64,000 nt of DNA from Nocardia caishijiensis NBRC 108228. GTDB lineage: Bacteria; Actinomycetota; Actinomycetes; Mycobacteriales; Mycobacteriaceae. Position 1 is the first letter of the stretch, and the number at the start of each line of letters is the position of its first letter. The DNA is taken from contig NZ_BDBE01000030.1 of NCBI RefSeq assembly GCF_001612825.1, forward strand, positions 1-64,000. Direction: 5' to 3'. Positions 1 to 9,396 of the stretch are shown here, piece by piece. The translations under genes were made by a program, and so were the position numbers. The notes under the pieces were generated by a model, which searched no databases, was not told the origin of the DNA, and saw only the letters and a program-made list of their open reading frames with translations.

Positions 1-12
1 CGGGGCTGTGAT

Positions 13-1152
13 TCATGGGGAGGTGGTTCTCGCAGACGAGCGTGACAGTCGAACGGCCAGGCCGCCGAGGCCGAGCACGAGCAGCACCACCACTGACCAC
101 GGCGGCAGGTGGTAGGCCACGATCGAGGCCGCGACCAGCACAGCCGCGCCGACCACGCGCGGCGCCCAATCGCGTCGCGTCTCCCGGTAGAAATAGAAGG
201 CCTGCGAGAGCAGGTAGACAGCAGGGCCGGTCAGGACGAGCACGCCCGCGACACCGGCGGGGGCCGTGTGGGCGTGGCCGAGCAGCATTTCCGCGCCCGC
301 GGCGAACATCACCAGCCCCGCCACCACCCCGTAGATCGCGCTGAGCCCGAGATGCACGGCGGCGATCGGGTCGGCGGTGCGCGTGATGTGCCGGACCACC
401 TGACGCTCGGCCCGCGCGAAGTACATCTGCCACAGACACACCAGCGCCACGAAACAGCCGAAAGCCATGGTCAGCACCAGGGCGTCGGCATGGTGTTCGG
501 TGATGACCCGGCCCAGCGTCAACACGGTCTCGCCGAGCATGATGATGAGGAACAGCCGCATTCGCTCCACGATGTGTTCGGCGTCGAAGGCCAGTTCGCG
601 CGAATGGATCCGCCGCCCGGGGATCGGGTGCGCCGCCCACGTGCCGATCAAGTCGATCGCGGCCGCGGCTGCCCAGAACCACAGGCGGCTCTCGGGTTCC
701 ACCGCCGCGCCGATCAGCCACAGGGGAGTGGAGACCGCGAACCACACCAACACCCGCAGGAAGTGCTCACGCAGAGCTTCGCCGGGCGCGGTCACCGCGG
801 CGTAGACGCAGGGCCCGATCAACGCGGCCAACATGGGCACCACGAACAGCCACGGACTGTCGTCGAACGCGTGCGCGATTCCGGCGTTGGCGAACAGACC
901 GAACGCCATCGCCACCACGGTGATGATCTGGGTGGTCTTGCGTTCGACGTCGAGCATGGTGATCTCGAACGTGGTGAACGTCCAGATACCGACCACCGCG
1001 ATCAACGCGACCAGCGTCTCGGCCGCGCCCCGCCAGCTCAGATGCGACACCAGGTGATGAGTGAGCTGGCCCAACGCCAGGACGAAGACCAGGTCGAAGA
1101 ACAGTTCGAGCGGCGACACCGCGCGTGCGAGCGGAAGACGCGGTGCGCTCAT
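13..1152 (-). CDS. LtrA-family (low temperature requirement A) membrane protein
   Basis: A 379-residue, almost entirely hydrophobic protein with about ten predicted membrane segments. Residues 13-34 carry the SPLELFFDLVFVLALGQLT hallmark of the LtrA family, and a second family-like block (ELAFDAEHIVERMRLFLIIMLGE) lies in mid-protein. LtrA proteins are integral membrane proteins of unknown biochemical role, named after a Listeria gene linked to growth in the cold. The ATG at 1152 has a strong GGAGGA ribosome site. It lies 133 bases downstream of the alcohol dehydrogenase stop on the same strand, so it could be the last gene of that operon or independent. Family call is firm; function is unknown. 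Confidence 0.85.
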   Translation of the reverse strand: MSAPRLPLARAVSPLELFFDLVFVLALGQLTHHLVSHLSWRGAAETLVALIAVVGIWTFTTFEITMLDVERKTTQIITVVAMAFGLFANAGIAHAFDDSPWLFVVPMLAALIGPCVYAAVTAPGEALREHFLRVLVWFAVSTPLWLIGAAVEPESRLWFWAAAAAIDLIGTWAAHPIPGRRIHSRELAFDAEHIVERMRLFLIIMLGETVLTLGRVITEHHADALVLTMAFGCFVALVCLWQMYFARAERQVVRHITRTADPIAAVHLGLSAIYGVVAGLVMFAAGAEMLLGHAHTAPAGVAGVLVLTGPAVYLLSQAFYFYRETRRDWAPRVVGAAVLVAASIVAYHLPPWSVVVLLVLGLGGLAVRLSRSSARTTSP

Positions 1153-1285
1153 GGCTTCCTCCGTAGCTGTTCTCCAGCGGTGCCCAGCGAAGTGTCAGCA
1201 TACCGATCGGTGCGGTCCGGAGCCGCTTGTCGGCACGCCGGTGGGCGCGCGTATCGCGGAACCGGTCGCGCTCCGACCGCGACCT

Positions 1286-2380
1286 TCAAGAGAGGACGAC
1301 CGCTCGGGCGCCGTTCTCCCCGACGCAGTAGTCCACCGCCTTGGCGATGTCGTCGAAACCGAATGTCTCGGTGACCAATTCGTCCAGCAGCAACGCGCCG
1401 CGTTCGTAGAGCTCGACCAACTGTGGGATGTCGCGCTTGACATAGGCAGAGCCGTAGAGGCAGCCCTTGACCGTCTTGCCGGACATGACCACATTGTTGA
1501 ACACTTCGACCACGCCCACACCGGGCCCCGCGCCGACGAGAACCGCGGTGCCACCGCGCCGGGCCATCGCCACCGCCTGATCGACGGTCTCCTGGCGTCC
1601 CGCGACTTCGATCACGACGTCGGCACCGCGGCGGCCGGTGAGCCGCTGCACCTGTTTGACGACGTCCGGGCCTGCGGTGAGGGTGTGGGTCGCACCGAGT
1701 CGGGTGGCGAGTGCGAGCCGGTCGGTGTGGACATCGATGGCGATGATGGTGGTGGCGCCTGCGATCCGGGCACCCTGTACTGCGTTCAAGCCGACCCCAC
1801 CGCAACCGATGACCGCGACGGCGTCGCCTACCCGGACGCCGCCCGTCTTGACTGCGGCGCCGAATCCGGTGAGCACGCCACATCCGAGCAGGGCAGCGGA
1901 GGCGATCGGCACCCGGTCGGAGATCCGGATGGCCGCGCCAGCAGGCACGACGGTGCGTTGGGAGAATGTGCCGAGCCCGCAGAACTGGCGCACCGGTGTG
2001 CCGTCGAGACTCATCCGGGTGCTGCCGTCGGGCAGCGTGTGGGCGCCGAGCATGGTTCGCGGGCGGCCGCACAGGTGCTGTTCGGCGCGCTGACAGTAGT
2101 AGCAGGTGCCGCAATTCGCGAGCCACGACAACACGACATGATCGCCGACGGCCAGATCGTCCACGCCCGCCCCGACCTCGGCGACGACACCGGCACCCTC
2201 GTGGCCGAGCACCAATGGCACGGGTGCGGGGAGCTTCCCGGAGAACACCCCCACGTCGGAATGGCAGACACCGGTGGCGGCGACATCGACGACCACCTCG
2301 CCGGGACCGGGTGACGCGACCTCGATCTCGGCCAGCCGCAGTGGCGCACCAGCCTGTTCGAACAGCGCTGCTCGTGTCAT
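1286..2380 (-). CDS. Zinc-dependent medium-chain alcohol dehydrogenase
   Basis: 364 residues, the normal length for the MDR family. The catalytic zinc ligands are Cys39, His60-Glu61 (in GHEGAG) and Cys167. The structural zinc cysteines are Cys90, Cys93, Cys96 and Cys104, and the NAD-binding loop GCGGVG is at 192-197. It probably oxidises a primary alcohol to the aldehyde taken by the ALDH of the same operon. Its ATG overlaps the stop of the upstream ligase by 4 bases, so it is translationally coupled and is the fourth gene of a minus-strand operon ALDH > racemase > ligase > ADH. Substrate is not predictable from sequence. Confidence 0.9.
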   Translation of the reverse strand: MTRAALFEQAGAPLRLAEIEVASPGPGEVVVDVAATGVCHSDVGVFSGKLPAPVPLVLGHEGAGVVAEVGAGVDDLAVGDHVVLSWLANCGTCYYCQRAEQHLCGRPRTMLGAHTLPDGSTRMSLDGTPVRQFCGLGTFSQRTVVPAGAAIRISDRVPIASAALLGCGVLTGFGAAVKTGGVRVGDAVAVIGCGGVGLNAVQGARIAGATTIIAIDVHTDRLALATRLGATHTLTAGPDVVKQVQRLTGRRGADVVIEVAGRQETVDQAVAMARRGGTAVLVGAGPGVGVVEVFNNVVMSGKTVKGCLYGSAYVKRDIPQLVELYERGALLLDELVTETFGFDDIAKAVDYCVGENGARAVVLS

Positions 2381-3951
2381 GTGTTCGTCTCCGTTGTCAT
2401 GGGCTGTGCGTAGGTGTCGCGCAGCACGTTCTTGAGGACCTTGCCGTTGGCGTTACGTGGCAATTCGCCGACGACGTAGAAGTGTTTGGGCACTTTGTAT
2501 TTGGCGAGACGTTCACCGAGCCAGCCGCGCAGTTCCTCGGTGTCGATGCAGCTGCCTTCGGTCGCGACGACGAGTGCGGCACCCACTTCGACGTAACGCT
2601 GATCCGGCACGCCGATCACGGCGGCGTCGGCGACATCGCGGTGTCCGGTGAGCACCATCTCGATCTCGGCGGGGTAGACGTTCTCACCGCCGCTGCGGTA
2701 CATGTCCTTGGCCCGTCCGGCGATGGTCAGAAAGCCCTCGGCATCGACGCTGCCGAGGTCACCGGAGTGGCACCAGCCATCGATGAAGGTGGCGCGGTCG
2801 GCGTCGGGCCGGTTCCAGTAGCCGATGCTCACACCGCCGCTGCGCACACAGATCTCACCGACCTCGCCGACAGCGGTGCGTGAGCCGTCCGGTCGGACGA
2901 CCTTGATCTCGGTCATGGCCTGTGGGGTGCCGATACTGCTCTCGTGGCCTCTGGCCTGATCGAACTCGAGGCTGGTGCTGACCGCGCCGCCTTCGGTGAG
3001 ACTGTAGGACTGCACCAGTTCGACACCGGGAAGGCGGTTTTCGAGTTCGTCATAGACCCACGGCATCACGATGTCACCGCCGGTGACGATGCGCCGCAGC
3101 GTCTGCGGTACGCGTTCGACGATGTCCTCGTCGCCACGCAGCAGATCGAACAGCATGAAGGGGTAGAGCAAAACATCGGTGGCACCGTGCCGGTCGGCGA
3201 CGTCCAGGAAGTTCTCGAGCGTGAAGTTGCCCGACGGGAAGGTGATGGCGGTGCCGTGGGAGGTCAGCGCCGGCAGCAACAGGACCTCGAAGCCGCCCGC
3301 GTGGAACAGCGGCCCACTGGTCTGGCTCACGGTGTCGCTGCCGATGCGCCAGCGTTGCGCCTGGATCGATCCGATCCACAGGGCGTTGCCGTGGGAGAAC
3401 AACGCGCCCTTGGGTCGTCCGGTGGTGCCCGATGAATACATCAGCGACACCGGGTCTTCGGCGCTCACGACCGGGAAACCACTGGCATCGGAGTCCTCGG
3501 CGGCGAATTCGGCAAGTGCGACAGCTCCATCGAGGGAACCGGAATCGCTTCGCGCGACATAGGTTGTCACCGCGATGTCGTCGCGGATACCGGCCAATGT
3601 GGCGCCGAATTCGGGATCGAACACGAGCACGCCGGGATCGGAATCATCGAGCGCGAAAAGCAATTCCGGTGCGGTGAGCCGCCAGTTGAGGCGTACCGCG
3701 ATCGCGCCGACCCGACCGATGGCCAGATAGAGGGCGATGTAATCGGTGCAGTTGCGCAGCAGCAGACCCACCCGGTCACCTTTGCGCACCCCTGCCTGTT
3801 GCAGCGCGCGCGCGTAGCGCAGCTCGGCGGCGCGCAGTTCGAGCCAGCTCAACGCGGGCTCGTCACCGAGGGCCACCGCGGGCCGGTTCGGATCGACGGC
3901 GGGCATCTGCGCGGCGATGGCGTCGGTGATGTAGTTCAGGCTCATCCCCAT
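2377..3951 (-). CDS. AMP-forming acyl-CoA ligase (FadD-like, ANL superfamily)
   Basis: 524 residues from the ATG at 3951, chosen because a GGAG lies six bases upstream; the open frame runs further but would enter the preceding gene. The adenylation P-loop MYSSGTTGRPKG is at about 171-182. The motif GWCHSGDLG and the C-terminal catalytic lysine in NANGKVLKN are intact. It should activate a carboxylic acid to its CoA thioester with ATP. It sits 52 bases after the racemase stop and overlaps the alcohol dehydrogenase start. In this operon it would activate the acid made by ADH and ALDH, or a closely related one. Chain length and branching are unknown. Confidence 0.88.
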   Translation of the reverse strand: MGMSLNYITDAIAAQMPAVDPNRPAVALGDEPALSWLELRAAELRYARALQQAGVRKGDRVGLLLRNCTDYIALYLAIGRVGAIAVRLNWRLTAPELLFALDDSDPGVLVFDPEFGATLAGIRDDIAVTTYVARSDSGSLDGAVALAEFAAEDSDASGFPVVSAEDPVSLMYSSGTTGRPKGALFSHGNALWIGSIQAQRWRIGSDTVSQTSGPLFHAGGFEVLLLPALTSHGTAITFPSGNFTLENFLDVADRHGATDVLLYPFMLFDLLRGDEDIVERVPQTLRRIVTGGDIVMPWVYDELENRLPGVELVQSYSLTEGGAVSTSLEFDQARGHESSIGTPQAMTEIKVVRPDGSRTAVGEVGEICVRSGGVSIGYWNRPDADRATFIDGWCHSGDLGSVDAEGFLTIAGRAKDMYRSGGENVYPAEIEMVLTGHRDVADAAVIGVPDQRYVEVGAALVVATEGSCIDTEELRGWLGERLAKYKVPKHFYVVGELPRNANGKVLKNVLRDTYAQPMTTETNT

Positions 3952-4003
3952 CGGATGCTCCGGCGAGTGAGGCGGCAGTGACTCATTCGTTGTTCCTTGT
4001 CTC

Positions 4004-5164
4004 TCAGTGGACCGCGCCCGCGGCACGGAGGGCGTCGAGCTCGGGTGGATCGAAACCCCAGTCGAGGAGTGCGCCAGTGGTATTCGTCCCCGCCGGTACC
4101 GACGGACCTTGGACCCGGCCGGGAGTACGGCTGAACCGCGGCGCAGGCGCGGGCTGCAGCACACCGTCGACCGGGACGAAACTGTGTCGTGCCAGGGCAT
4201 GCTCGTGCTTCAGCGCTTCGTCGAGGTCGAGAACCGGTGTGGTGCAGGCTTCCCGCCCGGCGAAGGCGGTTTCCCATTGCGCGCGGGTGCGGGAGAAGAA
4301 CACCTCCGCGAACCGGTCACGCATCGACGTCCAGCCCGCGCGATCCCATTGGGTATCGGCGAGTTCGGGCTCCAGTCCGAGGACGTCGAGGAGTTCGGCG
4401 AAGAACTTGGACTCGATGGCGCCGACCGCCATCCATCCACCGTCGGCGGTTTCGTACACGCGGTAGAACGGTGCGCCGCCGTCGAGCATGTTCGTACCGC
4501 GCTCGAGCTCGAGCATCCCTGCCTGACGTTGGCCGTAGAAGACGCCGCCGAGCAGTGCGATGCCGTCGACCATCGCGGCGTCGACCACCTGTCCGCGTCC
4601 GCTGCCGCGAGCCTCCCACAGCGCCGACAGCAGCCCCATGGCCAGCATCAGGCCACCGCCGGCGTAGTCGCCGAGCAGGTTGAGCGGGATCGCAGGGGCG
4701 CCACCGCGCGGGCCCATCGCGGCGAGCAGGCCGGTCAGGGACAGATAGTTGAGATCGTGTCCGGCCGTCTGACTGAGCGGTCCGTCCTGACCCCACCCCG
4801 TCGCCCGGCCGTAGACCAGGCGGGGATTGCGCGCCCAGCATGCCTGCGGCCCCACGCCCAGTCGTTCGGTGACACCCGGCCGGTTGCCCTCGATGAGGGC
4901 GTCGGCCTGTTCGACCAGGCGCAGAACGGTTTTCACGCCGTCGGGGTGTTTGAGATCGATGGCCACCGATCGTCGTCCGCGATCGTTGACGAAGGCCGGT
5001 TGACGGCCGTTGCTCGCGCCCAGGTCGGTGCGCAGGGCACCGACGGCATCCGGTCGGTCGACGCGCAGGACCTCGGCGCCGAGGTCGCTGAGCAGCATCC
5101 CGCACCACGGCCCCGGCCCGAGCCCGGCCAGCTCGATGATCTTGAGTCCGGTCAACGGTCCCAT
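4004..5164 (-). CDS. Alpha-methylacyl-CoA racemase-like protein (class III CoA-transferase fold)
   Basis: 386 residues from the ATG at 5164 (AAAGG upstream); earlier in-frame starts would overlap the ALDH. The fold is CaiB/BaiF, but two features point to racemase rather than transferase. GHDLNY carries His136 and LLGDYAGGG carries Asp166, matching the His/Asp catalytic pair of mycobacterial alpha-methylacyl-CoA racemase. The N-terminus LAGLGPGPWCGMLLSDLGAEV also resembles AMACR. It would interconvert R and S alpha-methyl acyl-CoAs so that an S-specific acyl-CoA dehydrogenase can act. Third-to-last position in a coherent alcohol-to-acyl-CoA operon suggests an alpha-methyl-branched substrate. 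Confidence 0.85.
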   Translation of the reverse strand: MGPLTGLKIIELAGLGPGPWCGMLLSDLGAEVLRVDRPDAVGALRTDLGASNGRQPAFVNDRGRRSVAIDLKHPDGVKTVLRLVEQADALIEGNRPGVTERLGVGPQACWARNPRLVYGRATGWGQDGPLSQTAGHDLNYLSLTGLLAAMGPRGGAPAIPLNLLGDYAGGGLMLAMGLLSALWEARGSGRGQVVDAAMVDGIALLGGVFYGQRQAGMLELERGTNMLDGGAPFYRVYETADGGWMAVGAIESKFFAELLDVLGLEPELADTQWDRAGWTSMRDRFAEVFFSRTRAQWETAFAGREACTTPVLDLDEALKHEHALARHSFVPVDGVLQPAPAPRFSRTPGRVQGPSVPAGTNTTGALLDWGFDPPELDALRAAGAVH

Positions 5165-5201
5165 GGGTTGCCTTTCGGTCGAAGTCGCTCGATCCATGAC
5201 T

Positions 5202-6650
5202 TCACGACCCGACGAGAATCTGTTGGAGCTCGGTGAACCCGAGGATTCCCTCTGGGCCCGATTCCCGGCCCCATCCGGACGCGCCGACACCGCCGAACGG
5301 CGCGCTCATCACGGGACCGAAGGTGTTGACGGCGACCGCGCCGGCCCGGATCCGACGCGCCACCTCGACGCCGAGGTCGGTGTCGGCGGTGAACACCGCA
5401 CCCGACAATCCGAAGACGGTCGCATTGGCCAGGCGAACGGCGTCGTCGAGATCGCGGTACACCTGCACCGCGGTCACCGGGCCGAACACTTCGCGCTGGA
5501 CCAGCGCGGAGTCCTCGGACACGTGGGTGAACAAGGTCGGCTCGTAGAACCACCCGGCATCGAGGTGCGGTGGCCGTTTGCCGCCGGTGACCAGCTGCGC
5601 ACCGTCGGCCGTGGCTTCGGCGACAAAGCCCTCGGTGCGGTGCCGCGCGGCCTCGTTGATCAACGGACCGAGATGGGTTCTCGGGTCGAGCGGATCGCCG
5701 ATGGTCAAGCGCTCCCAGCCTGTCCGGAGCTTGTCGATCAGTTCGTCGTGTCTGCGCTCGGACACCAGGATCCGCGACAGCAGCGCGCACACCTGGCCCG
5801 CGCCGTTCGTCGCGCCGGGAACCAAGGCCCGCAGCGCCCGGTCGAGCGGCGCGTCGTCGAGGATCAGCGCGGGCGACTTGCCGCCGAGTTCGAGCTGGGT
5901 CCGGGCATAGCGGTCGTGGGTCGCGGCCAGCACGTCCTGGGCGGCGACATGCCCGCCGGTCAGTGACACCAGGTCGACCCTGGGATCACGAGTCAATGCC
6001 TTACCGATCTCCACCGGACCGCAGACGATGTTGACCACGCCTGGCGGGAAGCCCGCGCTCACCGCGCACTCGGCGACCAGCGCCATCGTCAGATGCGATT
6101 CGGGCGCGCCCTTGACGACGACGGGACAGCCGGCCAGCAGGGCGGGCACCACTTTGGACGCGATCGTGACGACGGGCCCGTTGTAGGGCAGGATCGCCAC
6201 CACCACGCCCACCGGTTCCCGGCGCAACAGCACCTGCCCCAGCTCGGACGGCCGATGCTGTTCGCTCAACATCTCCTCGGCTTTGTCGAGCGCGGACCGC
6301 CATGCCGCCGTGGTGCCGAACCGGTGCAGTGCGCGCCCATGACGCAGCGGCATCCCCGCTTCGACGGCCCACACCACGTCCAGTTCGTTCGATCGCGCGT
6401 CGACGAGGTCGAACCAGCGAGCCGTCGCGGCCATCCGTTCGGGCAGGGGAGTGCGGGCCCAGGTCTCGCGCGCGGCGTCGGCGGCGTCGACGGCCGCGAT
6501 CGCGTCGGCTACGGAGGGCTGTCGGACAACGGCGACGGGCTCACCGGTGGCAGGCGCGATGACGGTCCAACTGTCGCCCATGGCGGGACCGAGTGCGCCG
6601 CCCACCAGCACATCATCGGCATGGGCGACCTCCACTCCGGAGATTTTCAC
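5202..6650 (-). CDS. Aldehyde dehydrogenase (NAD(P)+-dependent), first gene of operon
   Basis: 482 residues from a GTG at 6650 with AAGGTGG five bases upstream. Catalytic Cys288 (GAGQVC), Glu254 (LELGGK) and Asn157 (PYNGP) are present. The usual FTGS stretch that contacts NAD is changed to LTGGH at about 230-234, which may alter cofactor or substrate fit. It should oxidise an aldehyde to the acid, or possibly to an acyl-CoA. It leads the minus-strand operon with racemase (37-base gap), ligase and alcohol dehydrogenase. It is divergent from a TetR gene, with an inverted repeat in the shared 290-base promoter region. Confidence 0.9.
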   Translation of the reverse strand: MKISGVEVAHADDVLVGGALGPAMGDSWTVIAPATGEPVAVVRQPSVADAIAAVDAADAARETWARTPLPERMAATARWFDLVDARSNELDVVWAVEAGMPLRHGRALHRFGTTAAWRSALDKAEEMLSEQHRPSELGQVLLRREPVGVVVAILPYNGPVVTIASKVVPALLAGCPVVVKGAPESHLTMALVAECAVSAGFPPGVVNIVCGPVEIGKALTRDPRVDLVSLTGGHVAAQDVLAATHDRYARTQLELGGKSPALILDDAPLDRALRALVPGATNGAGQVCALLSRILVSERRHDELIDKLRTGWERLTIGDPLDPRTHLGPLINEAARHRTEGFVAEATADGAQLVTGGKRPPHLDAGWFYEPTLFTHVSEDSALVQREVFGPVTAVQVYRDLDDAVRLANATVFGLSGAVFTADTDLGVEVARRIRAGAVAVNTFGPVMSAPFGGVGASGWGRESGPEGILGFTELQQILVGS

Positions 6651-6721
6651 TATTCCACCTTCAGTCGACGATCTGTGTTCTGCCCAGGCTGCGGCCGGGC
6701 TGTTCTCGCGCCCTGGCAGAA

Positions 6722-6741
6722 ATTCTATTCGGCTGTAGAAT
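6722..6741. promoter_or_regulatory. Candidate TetR operator, ATTCTA-N8-TAGAAT
   Basis: A perfect 6+6 inverted repeat with an 8-base spacer lies between the divergent ALDH operon and the TetR gene. It runs directly into an AT-rich stretch (TATATATAAG to 6750) that could serve as a -10 element. TetR regulators commonly bind palindromes of this size in the shared promoter. A second, weaker inverted repeat, TTCTGCC (6678-6684) with GGCAGAA (6715-6721), lies beside it. Assignment to this TetR is inferred from position. Confidence 0.5.
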
Positions 6742-6940
6742 ATATATAAGGTTGTTGAAGTGCAATGGGTTGCCGGGCTCCCGGGTGACCCGGGACCGGA
6801 CGGCGCGGGCACGGGCGGGGCTACTGCTGTTCCGGCTGCGTGAGCGGCTTCCCGGGACGGGGCTTCGGGTTCGTTAGAATCGCCGCGGTGTCGGGACGGC
6901 CATGGCCTCAGGCGCACGGAGTTCGACAGGGAGGATGACG

Positions 6941-7588
6941 ATGGGTGCGCCAAGCGCAGATAGCGATTCGGTCCACAGTGCCGAACCCACGACGCGGGCG
7001 ATGCGAAAGCGTGCCGATCGCGTTCGGCTGATCGAACACACCGCGGCACGCTTGTTCGCCGAATATGGTTACGAGGCAACGAATTTCGAGGCCATCGGGG
7101 CGGCGCTGGACATGCGCGGCTCCAGCCTCTACTACTACTTCCCCTCGAAGGAAGAACTCTTCCTGCGCTGTATGGAGCACGCGGCCGCCGAGGTGTTTCC
7201 CCGACTGCGGGTGATCGCCGAGTCGGTAGGGGCGCCGTTGGACCGGCTCCGCGCGATGTTCCGCGAGGAAGCTGTCATCACGCTGGTGGAATACCCGGAG
7301 TTCATTCCGCTCTTCCTCAAGGTGCAGGTTCCGGTCGACTCGCTCGAACAGCGGCGCGACGAGCTGCGGCGCGAGCAGACCGCGATCTTCCGCCGAGTGG
7401 TCGACGAGCTCGTCACCGCACCACAGGCTATCCCGGCCGATCGCCTGCACGTGACATTGAATCTCGCCCTGGGTGGGCTGGCCCTGATCGGCGAATGGTT
7501 CAAGCCCGGCAGTGATCTCGGGGTCGAAGAATTCGCCGACCAGGTGTCGCAGACTCTGATCAGGATGTTTGTGGCCGATGGCGGCTAG
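6941..7588 (+). CDS. TetR/AcrR-family transcriptional regulator
   Basis: 215 residues from the ATG at 6941, preferred because AGGGAGG lies six bases upstream; an in-frame ATG at 6935 is inside that ribosome site. The N-terminal helix-turn-helix is typical: RLFAEYGYEATNFEAIGAALDMRGSSLYYYF, with the conserved YYYFPSKEELF ending. The C-terminal ligand domain is variable. It is divergent from the ALDH-racemase-ligase-ADH operon and is its probable repressor. TetR proteins in acyl-CoA clusters often sense a CoA thioester, but no ligand can be read from the sequence. Confidence 0.9.
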   Translation: MGAPSADSDSVHSAEPTTRAMRKRADRVRLIEHTAARLFAEYGYEATNFEAIGAALDMRGSSLYYYFPSKEELFLRCMEHAAAEVFPRLRVIAESVGAPLDRLRAMFREEAVITLVEYPEFIPLFLKVQVPVDSLEQRRDELRREQTAIFRRVVDELVTAPQAIPADRLHVTLNLALGGLALIGEWFKPGSDLGVEEFADQVSQTLIRMFVADGG

Positions 7589-7612
7589 CGGGTTTCATCG
7601 GCCTGTCTGGCG

Positions 7613-8890
7613 CTAGTCCGCAACAGCCGCTCGCGATGTCTGCGTCGCGGGCTCGGGTTCACTCGGCGGACGTACCCGCATCAGGACCAGCGCGACGAGC
7701 GCGGCGATCGTCAGGGGAACGATGACCGCGAGGTACATCGAGCGCGGCGTCAGCACGCTCGACGCGTAGCCGGCGACGATCGGCGACAGAATCGCACCGG
7801 CCCGGCCGACTCCCATCATCACGCCGTAACCCTTGGCCCGAGCGAGCACCGGATAGACGGCGGTGGACGTCGCGGTGTATCCGGTGAGCGCCGCGAAGAC
7901 CGCCGCGCCGAGCACGGCCGCCATGGTCAAGGCGATGGGGCCGCGCAGTGTCACCGCGAACACGGCGATCGCGACCGCTGCCACCAGCGAGGTGACGGCG
8001 GCGATCCGCGCGCCGGCGAATTTCAGGCCGACCGCACCGAAAAGGGTGCCACCGATGACCGCGCCCAAGCCGATCATGATGCCTGCCATCGCACCGCTGC
8101 CTGCATCCCCGCTGGCGTTCTTGATCAACTGCGGAGTCCAGGTGCCGACGAAGTAGTAAGCGGCCGTCAGCATCGAATAGCCACCGGCCAGCAGGATCGT
8201 CCGCGTCCGCAGCGTCTGGCCCAACAGCCGGGTTTCGGCGATGGTGGCCCCGTGTCGCGTCGGCTCGCCGGTGGCCTTGCGCTGGAGGAACTCGTCGGAT
8301 TCACGGAGGAAGACCGCCGTGACGACCAGAGAGACGGCACCGAAGGCCGCGCCGATCCAGAACATGCCCTGCCACGCGCCACCGACCCACGTGAGCAGCC
8401 CGGCTCCGGCGAAACCGGCCAGCATCGTACCGAGCGGATAACCGATCATGACCACACCCAGCGCGATACTGCGCCGATTCGCCGGCGCGCTCTCCTGGCC
8501 GAGCACGATGATCACCACGCTGATCGTGCCGATGGCGATACCGGTGACGAACCGGGTGAGCAACAACGTCTCGAAGTTGGTCGACAGGGCCGAGGTCGCC
8601 AGTCCGATCGTGTTGACCGCCAAACCGATCAACAGAACTTTGCGACGCCCGTAGACGTCGGCGAAGCGGGCGAGCCCGATCGCGCCGACGGCCATGCCTG
8701 CCAGGGCGGCGCTGACCAGGTATCCCTTCTGGGCGTTGGACGCGAATCCCTCCGGGAGGTACGGCATCGCGAAGCCCATCACCAGGACGTCGTATCCGTC
8801 GAGCATGTTCAGGAACGCGCAGAACAGGACGACAGCTATTTGATTGGGGCGCATGCCGATCGTGGCTACCCAGGACTTTTGTGAATTCAT
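7613..8890 (-). CDS. MFS transporter, aromatic acid:H+ symporter (AAHS)-like
   Basis: 425 residues with about twelve hydrophobic segments, starting at the ATG at 8890 (AGAGAG upstream). The first segment carries FLNMLDGYDVLVMGFAMPYL, close to the DGxD motif of AAHS importers such as PcaK and BenK. The loop after segment 2 reads RFADVYGRRKVLLIG, the MFS signature. It should import an organic acid, aromatic or cyclic, with protons. It is convergent with the TetR gene and divergent from the lactonase, with a 506-base gap upstream. It is the only transporter in the window, so it is a candidate route of entry for the pathway substrate. Confidence 0.85.
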   Translation of the reverse strand: MNSQKSWVATIGMRPNQIAVVLFCAFLNMLDGYDVLVMGFAMPYLPEGFASNAQKGYLVSAALAGMAVGAIGLARFADVYGRRKVLLIGLAVNTIGLATSALSTNFETLLLTRFVTGIAIGTISVVIIVLGQESAPANRRSIALGVVMIGYPLGTMLAGFAGAGLLTWVGGAWQGMFWIGAAFGAVSLVVTAVFLRESDEFLQRKATGEPTRHGATIAETRLLGQTLRTRTILLAGGYSMLTAAYYFVGTWTPQLIKNASGDAGSGAMAGIMIGLGAVIGGTLFGAVGLKFAGARIAAVTSLVAAVAIAVFAVTLRGPIALTMAAVLGAAVFAALTGYTATSTAVYPVLARAKGYGVMMGVGRAGAILSPIVAGYASSVLTPRSMYLAVIVPLTIAALVALVLMRVRPPSEPEPATQTSRAAVAD

Positions 8891-9396
8891 CGGATCTCTC
8901 TTGTTCTGCGCGAAGGAACGCTGCTCCTCGGGGCGCCGTCGCGGGCTGTCGGGGCCGGCGACGGGTGTGGGGGGAGTGGCGGTGCGGAATGGGGGCACCG
9001 GGGCCATCGGGGAGGGGACCGCAGGAGCTTTTCCCAGCAGCAGGATACGAGAAGATGCATGAAACATAATGCATTTTCGTCGAACGGTCCTGCGAGGAGA
9101 TCTCTCGGATGTGCGCCGGATCGCTAGCCCACCGCGCCATGCTGCCGCGCTCGGGGCAACCTGCACGGGGGCTGCATTGTGAACTATCGATGCAGGTGAC
9201 GCCATAAATCTAGTCATCTGTTGAATCTCGACGCATCTGACGATAGTATTCACACCACCCTGTGATCCACGGCACACACGGGCGGTCGGGGCAACTCGAC
9301 TCTCCTTCGATCCACTACCTGTGAACGCACGCGATATTTAATGCTGAGAAGTCTTCTGAATTCTCGGCGCCGCACTTGCAAGACATTGGAGTCCCC
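8891..9396. other. 506-base divergent intergenic region between MFS transporter and lactonase
   Basis: No convincing gene is seen. The region holds the 10-base element CATAATGCAT at 9065-9074 with another ATGCAT at 9055-9060. It also holds an inverted repeat ACTATCG (9183-9189) / CGATAGT (9241-9247) that encloses two direct CATCTG copies. Both look like regulator sites for one or both flanking genes. The unusually long leader of the transporter gene is otherwise featureless. Confidence 0.5.
9065..9074. promoter_or_regulatory. CATAATGCRT element, copy 1
   Basis: The 10-mer CATAATGCAT also occurs at 31687-31696 and, as CATAATGCGT, at 10347-10356. All three lie just upstream of a gene in GC-rich surroundings. 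Here it is about 175 bases upstream of the transporter start and about 320 bases before the lactonase. A shared regulator is inferred from recurrence only. Confidence 0.45.

Noticed and set aside
3952..4200. N-terminal extension of the acyl-CoA ligase to a start at 4200
   Set aside because: It would overlap the racemase gene by about 200 bases, lacks a ribosome site, and the ATG at 3951 gives the normal family N-terminus.
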